This document shows, piece by piece, positions 1 to 6,514 of a stretch of DNA of 40,680 nt. The stretch's first letter is position 1. Each line of letters starts with the position of its first letter. A program made the position numbers and the translations under genes. The notes under the pieces were generated by a model. It was not told where the DNA came from and did no database searches. It saw only the letters and a list, made by a program, of their open reading frames with translations. The DNA is from an uncultured Pelagibacteraceae bacterium. GTDB lineage: Bacteria; Pseudomonadota; Alphaproteobacteria; Pelagibacterales; Pelagibacteraceae. Location: NCBI GenBank assembly GCA_902517745.1, contig CABYDS010000009.1, forward strand, positions 1-40,680, in the 5' to 3' direction.

Positions 1-457
1 TTTTTCCCTGTTCACCTATAAATTCTCGATGCATTATCTTTTTAAATTTAGAACTAATTTTTTCTAATAAATCGCCACGATCTTGTAAAGATTCTATTTC
101 TCTCCAAAAATATTTTGATGTTTTTAAAAATTTTTTTGGGATTTTGATAGTTTCAGATGCAATTGTTTCACCCCAACCATGATCAGTTTCACAACTATAG
201 AGATTTAAAACTAAAAATTCCTCTATAGCGTTAGGATTATTATTATAGTTTTTTTTATAATTAATAATGTTTGGATCGTTGTTTTTATTGTTAAGACAAC
301 ATCTTATGGCATAATCAATAACAATTAACTCAGATTGGCTGTTCCAAAGAAGATCACTTTTCAATTTTTTTACAAATTCTTTTAAATCTATATTTTTCTT
401 TATGTAGTCCAGGTCATATTTAATGTTTTCATCAATTATTGGATTAATTTTACTCAC
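1..457 (-). CDS. Hypothetical protein, C-terminus beyond the window edge
   Basis: An open frame of about 152 codons reads leftward from a GTG at 457 and runs off the window without a stop. The product is not recognised. It begins MSKINPIIDENIKYDLDYI and is mixed hydrophilic/aromatic with no signal peptide, membrane segment or nucleotide-binding motif visible. The GTG directly follows the TAA of the 48-codon frame at 458-604 (TAAGTG), an arrangement expected for translational coupling, and that supports GTG as the true start. It is the last visible gene of the minus-strand operon that starts at 5844. Function unknown; coding status is fairly likely because the frame stays open to the edge and the junction is tight. 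Confidence 0.6.
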   Translation of the reverse strand, partial: MSKINPIIDENIKYDLDYIKKNIDLKEFVKKLKSDLLWNSQSELIVIDYAIRCCLNNKNNDPNIINYKKNYNNNPNAIEEFLVLNLYSCETDHGWGETIASETIKIPKKFLKTSKYFWREIESLQDRGDLLEKISSKFKKIMHREFIGEQGK

Positions 458-604
458 TTAATTTAAAACTCTTTTGTATATTCTTATTCTTACAAATTTA
501 AACTCTGATTGATCTTCAAAAGTAACCTCGACATCATCATCAGCATCAAAGGTTTTAAGGACTAAACGTACGTATTTATCTATTTGAAAAGGGAAGTATT
601 GCAT
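458..604 (-). CDS. Small acidic hypothetical protein (48 aa)
   Basis: A 48-codon frame, ATG at 604 and TAA at 458-460, fills the gap between two longer genes of the same operon. An in-frame TGA lies five codons upstream of the ATG, so this ATG is the first usable start. The product has an acidic middle (DADDDVEVTFEDQ) and a basic C-terminus (VRIRIYKRVLN), an alternating pattern that could form beta strands. Its stop abuts the GTG of the next gene. No family is recognised. The ribosome site is weak, so being a real gene rests mainly on its fit within the operon. Confidence 0.45.
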   Translation of the reverse strand: MQYFPFQIDKYVRLVLKTFDADDDVEVTFEDQSEFKFVRIRIYKRVLN

Positions 605-646
605 CTGAAGTATCTTTCAAAAGTTCTCATTTATTTTAATTTAATA

Positions 647-1237
647 TTAATGTTTTCTGTTGTCTTCTATAATTTTTTTTATAATCTTTAGACTTTGATC
701 ATTTGGAGGATATGAATTGTCTGATATCTTAAAAAATTCTCCACCAGTTTTTAGTCTTAGTGTATTCCCACCTCTTTGTGTAACTTCTATATATAAATAA
801 ACACCAGGTTCTCTAAGTTTTTTTAATTTCTCCCTAAACTCCTTAGAAATTTTAACATCATATGGAGCTGTTTTAGATACTTGGTTATCTAGTGTTTGAG
901 GTTTTAAATTATTAGTGTTGAAAGACATATCTTTCAGTCTGTTATAAATAATTGTTTCTCCAATTATAATTCCTTTTGGTAATTCTTTTTGTATTTGATT
1001 AGCTGCACCCTCGACACTTATAAAGCTATCTTTCGGTTGTTTATCAAAATATTTTTTTATTTCTTTGTTTTTAATTTCAGTGACTGAACCAAACTGAAAT
1101 TTATTTTCGTACTCTTTTAAAACTCTTACTGTATGACCACTTTGAGTACTTCCTGATGCACGAATAATTTCACTTCTACTTTCCCAACTTGTATTGCCTT
1201 TTTTTATTTGATCATCTAAAAAATCTCTAAACTTCAT
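647..1237 (-). CDS. Hypothetical protein (196 aa)
   Basis: A 196-residue soluble, lysine-rich protein with no signal peptide or membrane segment. The N-terminal third is charged (MKFRDFLDDQIKKGNTSWES), followed by a region rich in Ser/Thr/Gln, and the C-terminal half (REPGVYLYIEVTQRGGNTLRLKTGG) looks like a small beta-rich fold. I do not recognise a family or catalytic motif. Its ATG overlaps the stop of the upstream gene by one base (TAATG at 1235-1239), which points to coupled translation inside the minus-strand operon. A 42-nt gap separates it from the next small frame. Confidence 0.65.
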   Translation of the reverse strand: MKFRDFLDDQIKKGNTSWESRSEIIRASGSTQSGHTVRVLKEYENKFQFGSVTEIKNKEIKKYFDKQPKDSFISVEGAANQIQKELPKGIIIGETIIYNRLKDMSFNTNNLKPQTLDNQVSKTAPYDVKISKEFREKLKKLREPGVYLYIEVTQRGGNTLRLKTGGEFFKISDNSYPPNDQSLKIIKKIIEDNRKH

Positions 1238-1584
1238 TAAATAATATTTAAATCCCTTTGTTTTTTAGTTCTTGCTCTATTTCTAAAAGTATCTTCATCT
1301 ATTTGTTTATTCTCAAATTCTTTAATACTTTCCTCAGTTGAATGCTTATAAATTTCATTAATTGCTACTTTCCTTTTTCCATAATGACCAAACTTTAATC
1401 CAGGTCTTTCAGTTTCTTTTCTGGTTAATAATGCATTTTCTTTTTTGGGATTTAATTTACCCTCACCACGAAAATCCTTTTTAGTCCACGTTGGATGTCT
1501 ATCAATTATTTTCTGGATTTCTTCATTACTTTTGAGGACCCATTGGTTTGATCCTTTAGGATTTCTGTTATAATTTTTTTTCAT
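1237..1584 (-). CDS. Hypothetical basic protein (115 aa)
   Basis: A 115-residue, strongly basic protein (start MKKNYNRNPKGSNQWVLKS; later RKETERPGLKFGHYGKRKV; end RTKKQRDLNII). The charge and the lack of hydrophobic segments would suit a nucleic-acid-binding accessory protein, but that is inference; no known domain is recognised. It overlaps the upstream secreted-protein gene by 17 nt and shares one base with the downstream gene, so its translation is probably coupled to both. All of its context is the minus-strand operon with the nuclease-helicase. Confidence 0.62.
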   Translation of the reverse strand: MKKNYNRNPKGSNQWVLKSNEEIQKIIDRHPTWTKKDFRGEGKLNPKKENALLTRKETERPGLKFGHYGKRKVAINEIYKHSTEESIKEFENKQIDEDTFRNRARTKKQRDLNII

Positions 1585-1924
1585 CTCTAAAATTTTTTGG
1601 AACCCAATTTATTGGTGGTATTTCTATTTCTTTAAAAAGATCTTTAAATAATTCATTCAAACTGTTATCAAAATTTGGATTAATAAAATTTTCCCTATTT
1701 TTTGCAGAATTAATAAAACGATGTTCTTTTATTGTCTTGCCCTCATAAGCCACCACATTTATATAGCACTCATTTTTTGAATAAATTACGTCTTGAATAT
1801 CTTTTGCTAACTCTTTTTTAAGATATGATATCCATTCCTTCCTTTCTATATTACAATCGATATCTGCATAAGAGAAATTTACCACAAATATAGAAAACAA
1901 CACTATTAACAAAAACTTTCTCAC
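1568..1924 (-). CDS. Small secreted hypothetical protein with signal peptide (118 aa)
   Basis: The first 20 residues form a clear Sec signal peptide: basic start (MRK), a hydrophobic core (FLLIVLFSIFVVNF) and a signal-peptidase-like site after SYA. The mature part is about 98 residues, charged, with two cysteines (DIDC and KNEC) that could form a disulfide in the periplasm. No family is recognised. Its ATG overlaps the stop of the nuclease-helicase gene by 4 nt (ATGA type), so the two are almost certainly co-transcribed. An exported protein directly behind a DNA-processing enzyme is unexpected; it could be an immunity, entry-blocking or envelope factor, but the sequence does not decide this. 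Confidence 0.68.
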   Translation of the reverse strand: MRKFLLIVLFSIFVVNFSYADIDCNIERKEWISYLKKELAKDIQDVIYSKNECYINVVAYEGKTIKEHRFINSAKNRENFINPNFDNSLNELFKDLFKEIEIPPINWVPKNFRDEKKL

Positions 1925-4900
1925 TTTTTAACCTTGAACAAAAGAAGTTTACAAAAGTTATTCATCAATTTCATCTCGTGTATGCTATTCGCTGAAGCTA
2001 ATAAAAGATTCGGATTAAAAAGAATGATTGCAACATTCTGTGCTCTGGAGATTGCAACATTGAGTCTGTTTCTGTTAAAGAAAAAATCCTTGTGTCTTGG
2101 AAGATTTTCCGCATCCGAACTTGTCATTGATATAAATACTACTTTAGCCTCTTGTCCTTGAAATAAATCTATCGTTCCAACTCTAGTATCCTTAGAAAAT
2201 TTCTTTAATAATTTTTGTTTGATATTATTTGCTTGAACATTAAAAGGTGCAATAACCATAACATTTTTGGTATCTATTTTTGCCTTACCATTTTCGTCTT
2301 CAAAATCTTTTTTCATTATTTTTGAGTAATAATCGTGAACAATTTCAGCTTCCTCATCCGATCTTTGCGAATTTCCAAAATGATCAGTTGGAATAAAAAA
2401 TATTCCTTCATTCTGTATATTTTTTAAGTCAAGTTTCACTGATCTAATTTTGGTTACTTCATGAGGGATTAACCTAGAGTCATAAAAGCTATCAGATATA
2501 TACTTACATATTTTATTATTTAATCTTCTTGTTTCTCTCAGAAATATACCTTGCTCAGGAGGTATTGTGTCACGATCTTCTAAGATATAATCAAGAGAAC
2601 TTAGTTTTGCATATCCTTCATGTGTTCCTCTTATTGGCTGAGATAATTGCATTTGATCACCTATCAATACTAAATTTTTAGCACAGGTCGCCATTGATAT
2701 CGTATTTGCCAATGATACCTGTCCAGCTTCATCTATGAAAAGATAATCCAAAGTTTGATTCATTCTCACATTTGAAAAAAACCAGGCTGTACCAGCAAAT
2801 AAAGAAAAATCTTTCGTATTGATTGGTTTATCTATAATTATATCAATAATAAATTCTCCTTCGAACAAATTAGTACTGTTACTCTTTTTCATTCCTTTGA
2901 ATGTAAAGTCTTCTTTTTTAGCTTGTCTTTCAATCTCAGATAAAAGATTTTTTATAGCCTCATGTGAATTACTAGATACTCCTACTTTTTTACCATCTTT
3001 CATCAATTCGATTATTATTTTGGCACTATTGTAAGTTTTGCCTGTTCCTGGAGGTCCTTGAATACTTAGACAGGTATTTTTCATTTGTTTAACTACTTTT
3101 ACAGATTCATCTGTTATATCTTCACTTTCGTTTATTAATTGATCACCAGATTTAATGTCTTTTAGATCAGGATTTCCTCTATTTAATAAATCTATTACAG
3201 ATTTATAGCTTGAACCTTTTTTATTTATAAAGTCTAAAACAAATCTATTTAAAGCCTGTTCAAGAACAGCAATTGAAGGTGCACCTCTTCTTGACAGTGA
3301 AACTAAACTTGGCATTTCACTCATTGATTTATATTTTTTTTCTCCAAGTTTAATTTTAACAATATTTTTATTTGGTGATTGCTCGATTATTTCTTCAATC
3401 TTCCCGATCGAAGTATTCATATGTGCATCGTATACACTCGAATCTTTTTTTAGTTTATAATCTTGATCATTAAATTTGTATGTGAATACATAGCCTTTAT
3501 CTACTTTCTCAGGTTTAGGAGATTGAATCACACATTGACCTATACATTCTGCGTCATCCTCAAGTTCATCATGTGTTTTATCCATTCTGTCATACATTTC
3601 CCACCACTCAGGTTTCTGTTCCCTTCTATGAAAACCAACAAGATTTCTAATTGTTTCTGTTAAGGGGTTTTTTGCAATTTCTTTTTTATCTAATGCTTTA
3701 AGTAGTTCTACTTCAACTTCCTCCCAAGGTTTTTTGTCGTGAGATTTTTTTTCATTCTCTGGAGTAATAGAATACCAATTAATTGTTTCTGGTTTATTTT
3801 TAATTAAAAACTCTCTTAATTGATAAGTCGATACACAGTCTTCTTTATTGTACTCAATGATATCTTTCTTTGTATCTTCATCTTTAGACGTTAACCAGTA
3901 ATCATAAAGTTTTACACTGTCCTCAGCTTTTTTAACATCTCCCTTTCTTTGAAAGTTATATAAAACACCTTCAATTGATTTAAGGGACATATCTTTTTCC
4001 GATGTTCTCGCACATTGATTAATTATTAAAAATAAATCTACAAATTTCTCTCCTCGTAAAAGCGTATCTACAAAATTACTTCCTTCGGGGAAATCAGATG
4101 AATAAAGGCTTGCAAGTTGCCTTAAAGAACGTTTTTCATAGGAGTTATAGTGATAAAGATGAGCTTTTGGGTACTTATTAAAATGACCTTTGAAAAATTT
4201 AATTAATTCAACAAAGTTTTCTTTTTCATATTTCTTTTTAAAATCTTTTGCCCAGAAGTATTTAAATTCATAGTCATTTTTACTTTTAAAATAAATACCA
4301 TGAAGATATTCAAATCCACGACCATCTTCTTGTGGAAATCCTTCAATATCAAAAAATAGATCACCATCATCAGGCTCAGGCAATTTGTAAAAACCTTTCC
4401 CTATATCAGGGTCCAAAATAATGTATTTGCTTTGACCTGTTTCTCTTTTCTCTTCTTGGAGTTGGGCTTGTGAAATTCTATCTTTTAAAGCTTGCTTATT
4501 GATCTTAACTTTTAATTTATCAATATTTGCTTCTGCTAGCTGTTTAACTGTAGTTACTCCAACTTTTTTTAGTTTTTCAATTTGAGATCTGTTAATTTTT
4601 GCGACTTGATTAATATAATTATCCTTCTCCCAAATATTTTCACATACTTCTGAATAATCACATACTGCACAATTAGAATTTTTTTCAGGATAAATATTTT
4701 CTTTAGAAATGTTTTTTAAGTAAATTTCAAAATTGTTTTTTGTAAACAAATAAAAATCTAAAAATTCTTTGGTTTTATATTTGTGAATTATATCTGAGCC
4801 ATCAATTAAATACATTCCCTCAGGAACGTTTCCTTGTATTTTGCTGAGCATAGAAGAGTAGGCTGTTATCTGATAAATATGTCTGGGTCTTGGTTTTCTA

Positions 4901-5307
4901 CTAACTTTTGTATCGTACACCTCGTAACTATAATCACCCATGTTTGACTTTGTGTTAGTTTTTATAAGAAAGTCCGCTTCTCCTCTAAAGTTATCATCAA
5001 TAAAATAGGCATGATAAATTAAATCAAAACCTTCTTTAATTGCCTTCAAAGTTTTTTTGAATCTTTCTTCTTCTTTCAAATCCTGCTTTATTGATATAGC
5101 TTTTTTATATTTTTCCTTAAGTAATTTGAAATGTTTGTTTTCATGCTTTAGACCAAATTCTTTCCAAAGCTTTTTGTCTATGCTTTCCTGATTTCTTTGT
5201 ATTTCCCCATTTAAAAATTTGATTTCATTTTTAATGAGATACTTACAACTAACAAAGTTATTTAAATCACTTGGTGACGTAAAAATTTTATTTTTTAAAA
5301 TCTTCAT
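1921..5307 (-). CDS. TM0106-like RecB/Cas4-type nuclease - RNase H-like - SF1 helicase fusion (1128 aa)
   Basis: A three-part DNA-processing protein. Residues 1-225: RecB/Cas4-like nuclease, with Cys21 and the CxxC...C group Cys213, Cys216, Cys222 placed as in Fe-S-bearing Cas4/Dna2/AddB nucleases, and catalytic candidates GEAD (Asp112), Asp132-x-Lys134 and QxxxY (Gln146, Tyr150). Residues 230-280 resemble a helix-hairpin-helix region. Residues 315-500: RNase H-like DEDD-type domain (FDIEG near 319-323; YNKED near 486-490). Residues 735-1128: SF1 (Upf1/Dna2-like) helicase with Walker A GPPGTGKT (751-758), DEAG (859-862), GDQMQLSQP, RETRR, DLFQGQEA and RLNVAISRA. The order matches the TM0106-type RecB-like nuclease/helicase family. 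The start has a good Shine-Dalgarno (aggag) and overlaps the upstream gene by 20 nt. Likely role: processing foreign or damaged DNA, probably defence; the role is inference. Confidence 0.85.
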   Translation of the reverse strand: MKILKNKIFTSPSDLNNFVSCKYLIKNEIKFLNGEIQRNQESIDKKLWKEFGLKHENKHFKLLKEKYKKAISIKQDLKEEERFKKTLKAIKEGFDLIYHAYFIDDNFRGEADFLIKTNTKSNMGDYSYEVYDTKVSRKPRPRHIYQITAYSSMLSKIQGNVPEGMYLIDGSDIIHKYKTKEFLDFYLFTKNNFEIYLKNISKENIYPEKNSNCAVCDYSEVCENIWEKDNYINQVAKINRSQIEKLKKVGVTTVKQLAEANIDKLKVKINKQALKDRISQAQLQEEKRETGQSKYIILDPDIGKGFYKLPEPDDGDLFFDIEGFPQEDGRGFEYLHGIYFKSKNDYEFKYFWAKDFKKKYEKENFVELIKFFKGHFNKYPKAHLYHYNSYEKRSLRQLASLYSSDFPEGSNFVDTLLRGEKFVDLFLIINQCARTSEKDMSLKSIEGVLYNFQRKGDVKKAEDSVKLYDYWLTSKDEDTKKDIIEYNKEDCVSTYQLREFLIKNKPETINWYSITPENEKKSHDKKPWEEVEVELLKALDKKEIAKNPLTETIRNLVGFHRREQKPEWWEMYDRMDKTHDELEDDAECIGQCVIQSPKPEKVDKGYVFTYKFNDQDYKLKKDSSVYDAHMNTSIGKIEEIIEQSPNKNIVKIKLGEKKYKSMSEMPSLVSLSRRGAPSIAVLEQALNRFVLDFINKKGSSYKSVIDLLNRGNPDLKDIKSGDQLINESEDITDESVKVVKQMKNTCLSIQGPPGTGKTYNSAKIIIELMKDGKKVGVSSNSHEAIKNLLSEIERQAKKEDFTFKGMKKSNSTNLFEGEFIIDIIIDKPINTKDFSLFAGTAWFFSNVRMNQTLDYLFIDEAGQVSLANTISMATCAKNLVLIGDQMQLSQPIRGTHEGYAKLSSLDYILEDRDTIPPEQGIFLRETRRLNNKICKYISDSFYDSRLIPHEVTKIRSVKLDLKNIQNEGIFFIPTDHFGNSQRSDEEAEIVHDYYSKIMKKDFEDENGKAKIDTKNVMVIAPFNVQANNIKQKLLKKFSKDTRVGTIDLFQGQEAKVVFISMTSSDAENLPRHKDFFFNRNRLNVAISRAQNVAIILFNPNLLLASANSIHEMKLMNNFCKLLLFKVKK

Positions 5308-5575
5308 AGTCTCCTAGTTCTTTAGATAGCACTTTTATTTCGACCTGATTTTTTTCGTACTCATGAATCATTCTTAAATATCTAAATAATCTAAGTAGAT
5401 TGTAAGGTAAAAAATAAAAATCTAAAACTAATTTAAGTATAGGTTTTGACTTATAGTATTCTTTATCTGCCTTTTTAGTTATTTGTTTATTTGCAATATA
5501 TAAATCAACTGAATTTTTCCAATCTTTACAGTAGGACAGCCTATCTTTCATTTTATTCCTTAAAAAATTTTTCAT
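5288..5575 (-). CDS. Hypothetical protein (95 aa)
   Basis: A 95-residue basic protein beginning MKNFLRNKMKDRLSYCKDW. A central stretch (ILKLVLDFYFLPYNLLRLFRYL) is hydrophobic but interrupted by charges, more like an amphipathic or interface helix than a clean membrane span. No family is recognised. The ATG shares one base with the stop of the upstream gene (TAATG) and the 3' end overlaps the nuclease-helicase start by 20 nt, so its translation should be coupled to both. Position suggests a small partner of the large enzyme; that is inference. Confidence 0.6.
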   Translation of the reverse strand: MKNFLRNKMKDRLSYCKDWKNSVDLYIANKQITKKADKEYYKSKPILKLVLDFYFLPYNLLRLFRYLRMIHEYEKNQVEIKVLSKELGDYEDFKK

Positions 5576-5844
5576 TAATGAACCGTCCTTTCTTTTTGCA
5601 TACTTTCGTATTCAATTTTTCCTATTATTAATCTTAAGTTTTTCATCAATTTTTCCCATTTCTCCTCATGTTTATTAGGATTTAACCAAGGCAGGTCATT
5701 TGGCTCAAGATCCAGTATATTGCAGAGTATGCTATCTATGTTTTGTAACAGCTTCTGCCTTTCATCAGGAGTTTGGATGGATAGTAATTGAATTAAATTG
5801 TCATGACTTTGATTGTCACTTGATTGTTTGAGTTTTTTACTCAT
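5575..5844 (-). CDS. Hypothetical protein (89 aa), first gene of the island operon
   Basis: An 89-residue soluble protein with predicted helical content and a Ser/Gln-rich N-terminus (MSKKLKQSSDNQSHDN); the rest is Leu-rich and acidic (LLQNIDSILCNILDLEPNDLPWLNP). No known domain is recognised. The ATG at 5844 follows a good ribosome site (agagg). It is the promoter-proximal gene of the eight-gene minus-strand run; a consensus -10 and a dyad lie about 80-100 nt upstream (5926-5943). It could be a regulator or a small subunit of the nuclease-helicase complex, but nothing in the sequence proves this. Confidence 0.6.
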   Translation of the reverse strand: MSKKLKQSSDNQSHDNLIQLLSIQTPDERQKLLQNIDSILCNILDLEPNDLPWLNPNKHEEKWEKLMKNLRLIIGKIEYESMQKERTVH

Positions 5845-5925
5845 TGTACCTCTTTCTGAATCAAACGCATAAACGATAGCATTTAGACTCTTAAACGTTA
5901 TTAATTAAGGTAAACTTAAGTGAGA

Positions 5926-5943
5926 ATTATATCTGTTCCGAAC
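5926..5943 (-). promoter_or_regulatory. Putative promoter -10 and operator for the island operon
   Basis: Reading leftward, TATAAT (5931-5926) is a perfect -10, which would place the transcript start near 5919 and give a leader of about 75 nt before the ATG at 5844. No good -35 is seen. Just upstream of the -10, inside the expected spacer, is a near-perfect dyad GTTC-C-GAAC (5935-5943), a common place for a repressor operator. Confidence 0.4.
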
Positions 5944-6008
5944 CCAACGTTAGCTGATAGCTAAGATTTATCACCTACACTAAAAAGTCGTGATCGGCGT
6001 TGGTAGGT
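5944..6008. repeat. Nested inverted repeats, possible pseudoknot
   Basis: Within the 302-bp gene-free stretch 5845-6146, ccaacg (5944-5949) is complementary to cgttgg (5998-6003). Inside the loop are a perfect hairpin ttagct-gat-agctaa (5950-5964) and acctac (5973-5978), which is complementary to gtaggt (6003-6008) just 3' of the outer stem. This topology is that of an H-type pseudoknot or of two competing stems. It could act as a structured RNA leader or as protein-binding dyads. No known RNA family is recognised. Confidence 0.4.
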
Positions 6009-6023
6009 AGGCGATATAATTTA

Positions 6024-6093
6024 TTATACAGGTTGTATATATACTCAGTGGTTTAGAGGTAACTGAATGAAAGTATATATATAACCTGTATAA
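6024..6093. repeat. Long inverted repeat (22-bp arms, one mismatch)
   Basis: The arms 6024-6045 and 6072-6093 are reverse complements except at one position, separated by 26 bp whose ends (cagt / actg) extend the pairing. The left arm also contains its own perfect dyad ataca-ggt-tgtat. No T-run follows on either strand, so a standard intrinsic terminator is unlikely. It may be a paired operator site, a recombination or replication element of the island, or a structured transcript. Seen directly; function unknown. Confidence 0.6.
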
Positions 6094-6146
6094 GTAATCA
6101 CTAATTACCTATATCTAATATAAAGCTAAATTTAATTTTTTCAATT

Positions 6147-6323
6147 CTATTTTTTATTTTTTATTTTAAAACCATTTTTTTCCAATACTCTTATAAGATT
6201 TTTAAGCATAACGTCTCTTGGAGTTTTGCGATCCCCTATACTCTCAAGAAATAATAGTTTTTTACCGTTCAACAAATTAGCTTTTTTTTTCTGCTGATTT
6301 GGTTTTTTTTGATTGTCGTTCAT
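6147..6323 (-). CDS. Small basic hypothetical protein (58 aa)
   Basis: A 58-codon frame preceded by a ribosome site (ggagaaaaa then ATG). The product starts MNDNQKKPNQQKKKANLL, continues with a helical stretch (DVMLKNLIRVLEKNGFKI) and ends KNKK. The C-terminal piece faintly resembles the first helix of HicA-like toxins (LIxxLEKNGF), but the GSHH core of that family is absent, so I do not call it HicA. It overlaps the upstream small frame (6268-6420) in another reading frame, with its ribosome site inside that gene. Function unknown. Confidence 0.45.
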   Translation of the reverse strand: MNDNQKKPNQQKKKANLLNGKKLLFLESIGDRKTPRDVMLKNLIRVLEKNGFKIKNKK

Positions 6324-6420
6324 TTTTTCTCCTTTTTTTTCGTTTGTCGGAGAAAGTCATAAATAGACCATTAAAAATAGGATCTTTTTTATTTAAAGGT
6401 TTAAGTTTGATTATAGCCAT
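6268..6420 (-). CDS. Very basic small hypothetical protein (50 aa)
   Basis: A 50-codon frame with a strong Shine-Dalgarno (aaaggagaaac then ATG at 6420). It encodes MAIIKLKPLNKKDPIFNGLF followed by a run of Lys/Arg, ending KKLIC. The 3' 56 nt overlap the next small ORF in a different frame. The strong ribosome site argues for translation; the run of basic codons may simply reflect A-rich DNA needed for the next ribosome site, so it could also be a leader peptide controlling the downstream 58-codon frame. It lies head-to-head with the putative restriction gene at 6515. Confidence 0.42.
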
Positions 6421-6445
6421 GTTTCTCCTTTAGCGTTTTATTTAT

Positions 6446-6480
6446 AGTCCTAGCAAGTAGAGTTTTTCTAAATCAGGACT
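6446..6480. promoter_or_regulatory. Inverted repeat upstream of the putative restriction gene
   Basis: agtcct (6446-6451) and aggact (6475-6480) form an inverted repeat in the divergent promoter region between the small minus-strand ORF (start 6420) and the putative endonuclease (start 6515), followed by a TATAAA-like element (6483-6488). TATAGTCC here resembles the half-sites bound by restriction-modification controller (C) proteins, but no C-protein gene is visible in the window. Confidence 0.3.
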
Positions 6481-6514
6481 CCTATAAATATATAAAAATT
6501 GTTATTAGTTGTAA

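Noticed and set aside
1934..2161. Plus-strand frames inside the nuclease-helicase gene (also 2819-3034, 3463-3663)
   Set aside because: They are antisense to a clearly conserved coding sequence and show no ribosome site or known motif.
5942..6004. Integron attC-like site (acccaac ... gttggta)
   Set aside because: The left half fits RYYYAAC but the right half breaks GTTRRRY, and no integron integrase or cassette array is present.
6024..6093. Intrinsic terminator
   Set aside because: The stem is AT-rich and no run of T follows on either strand.
6147..6323. HicA toxin
   Set aside because: Only a short LIRVLEKNGF-like stretch is similar; the conserved Gly-Ser-His-His core is missing and no HicB partner is seen.
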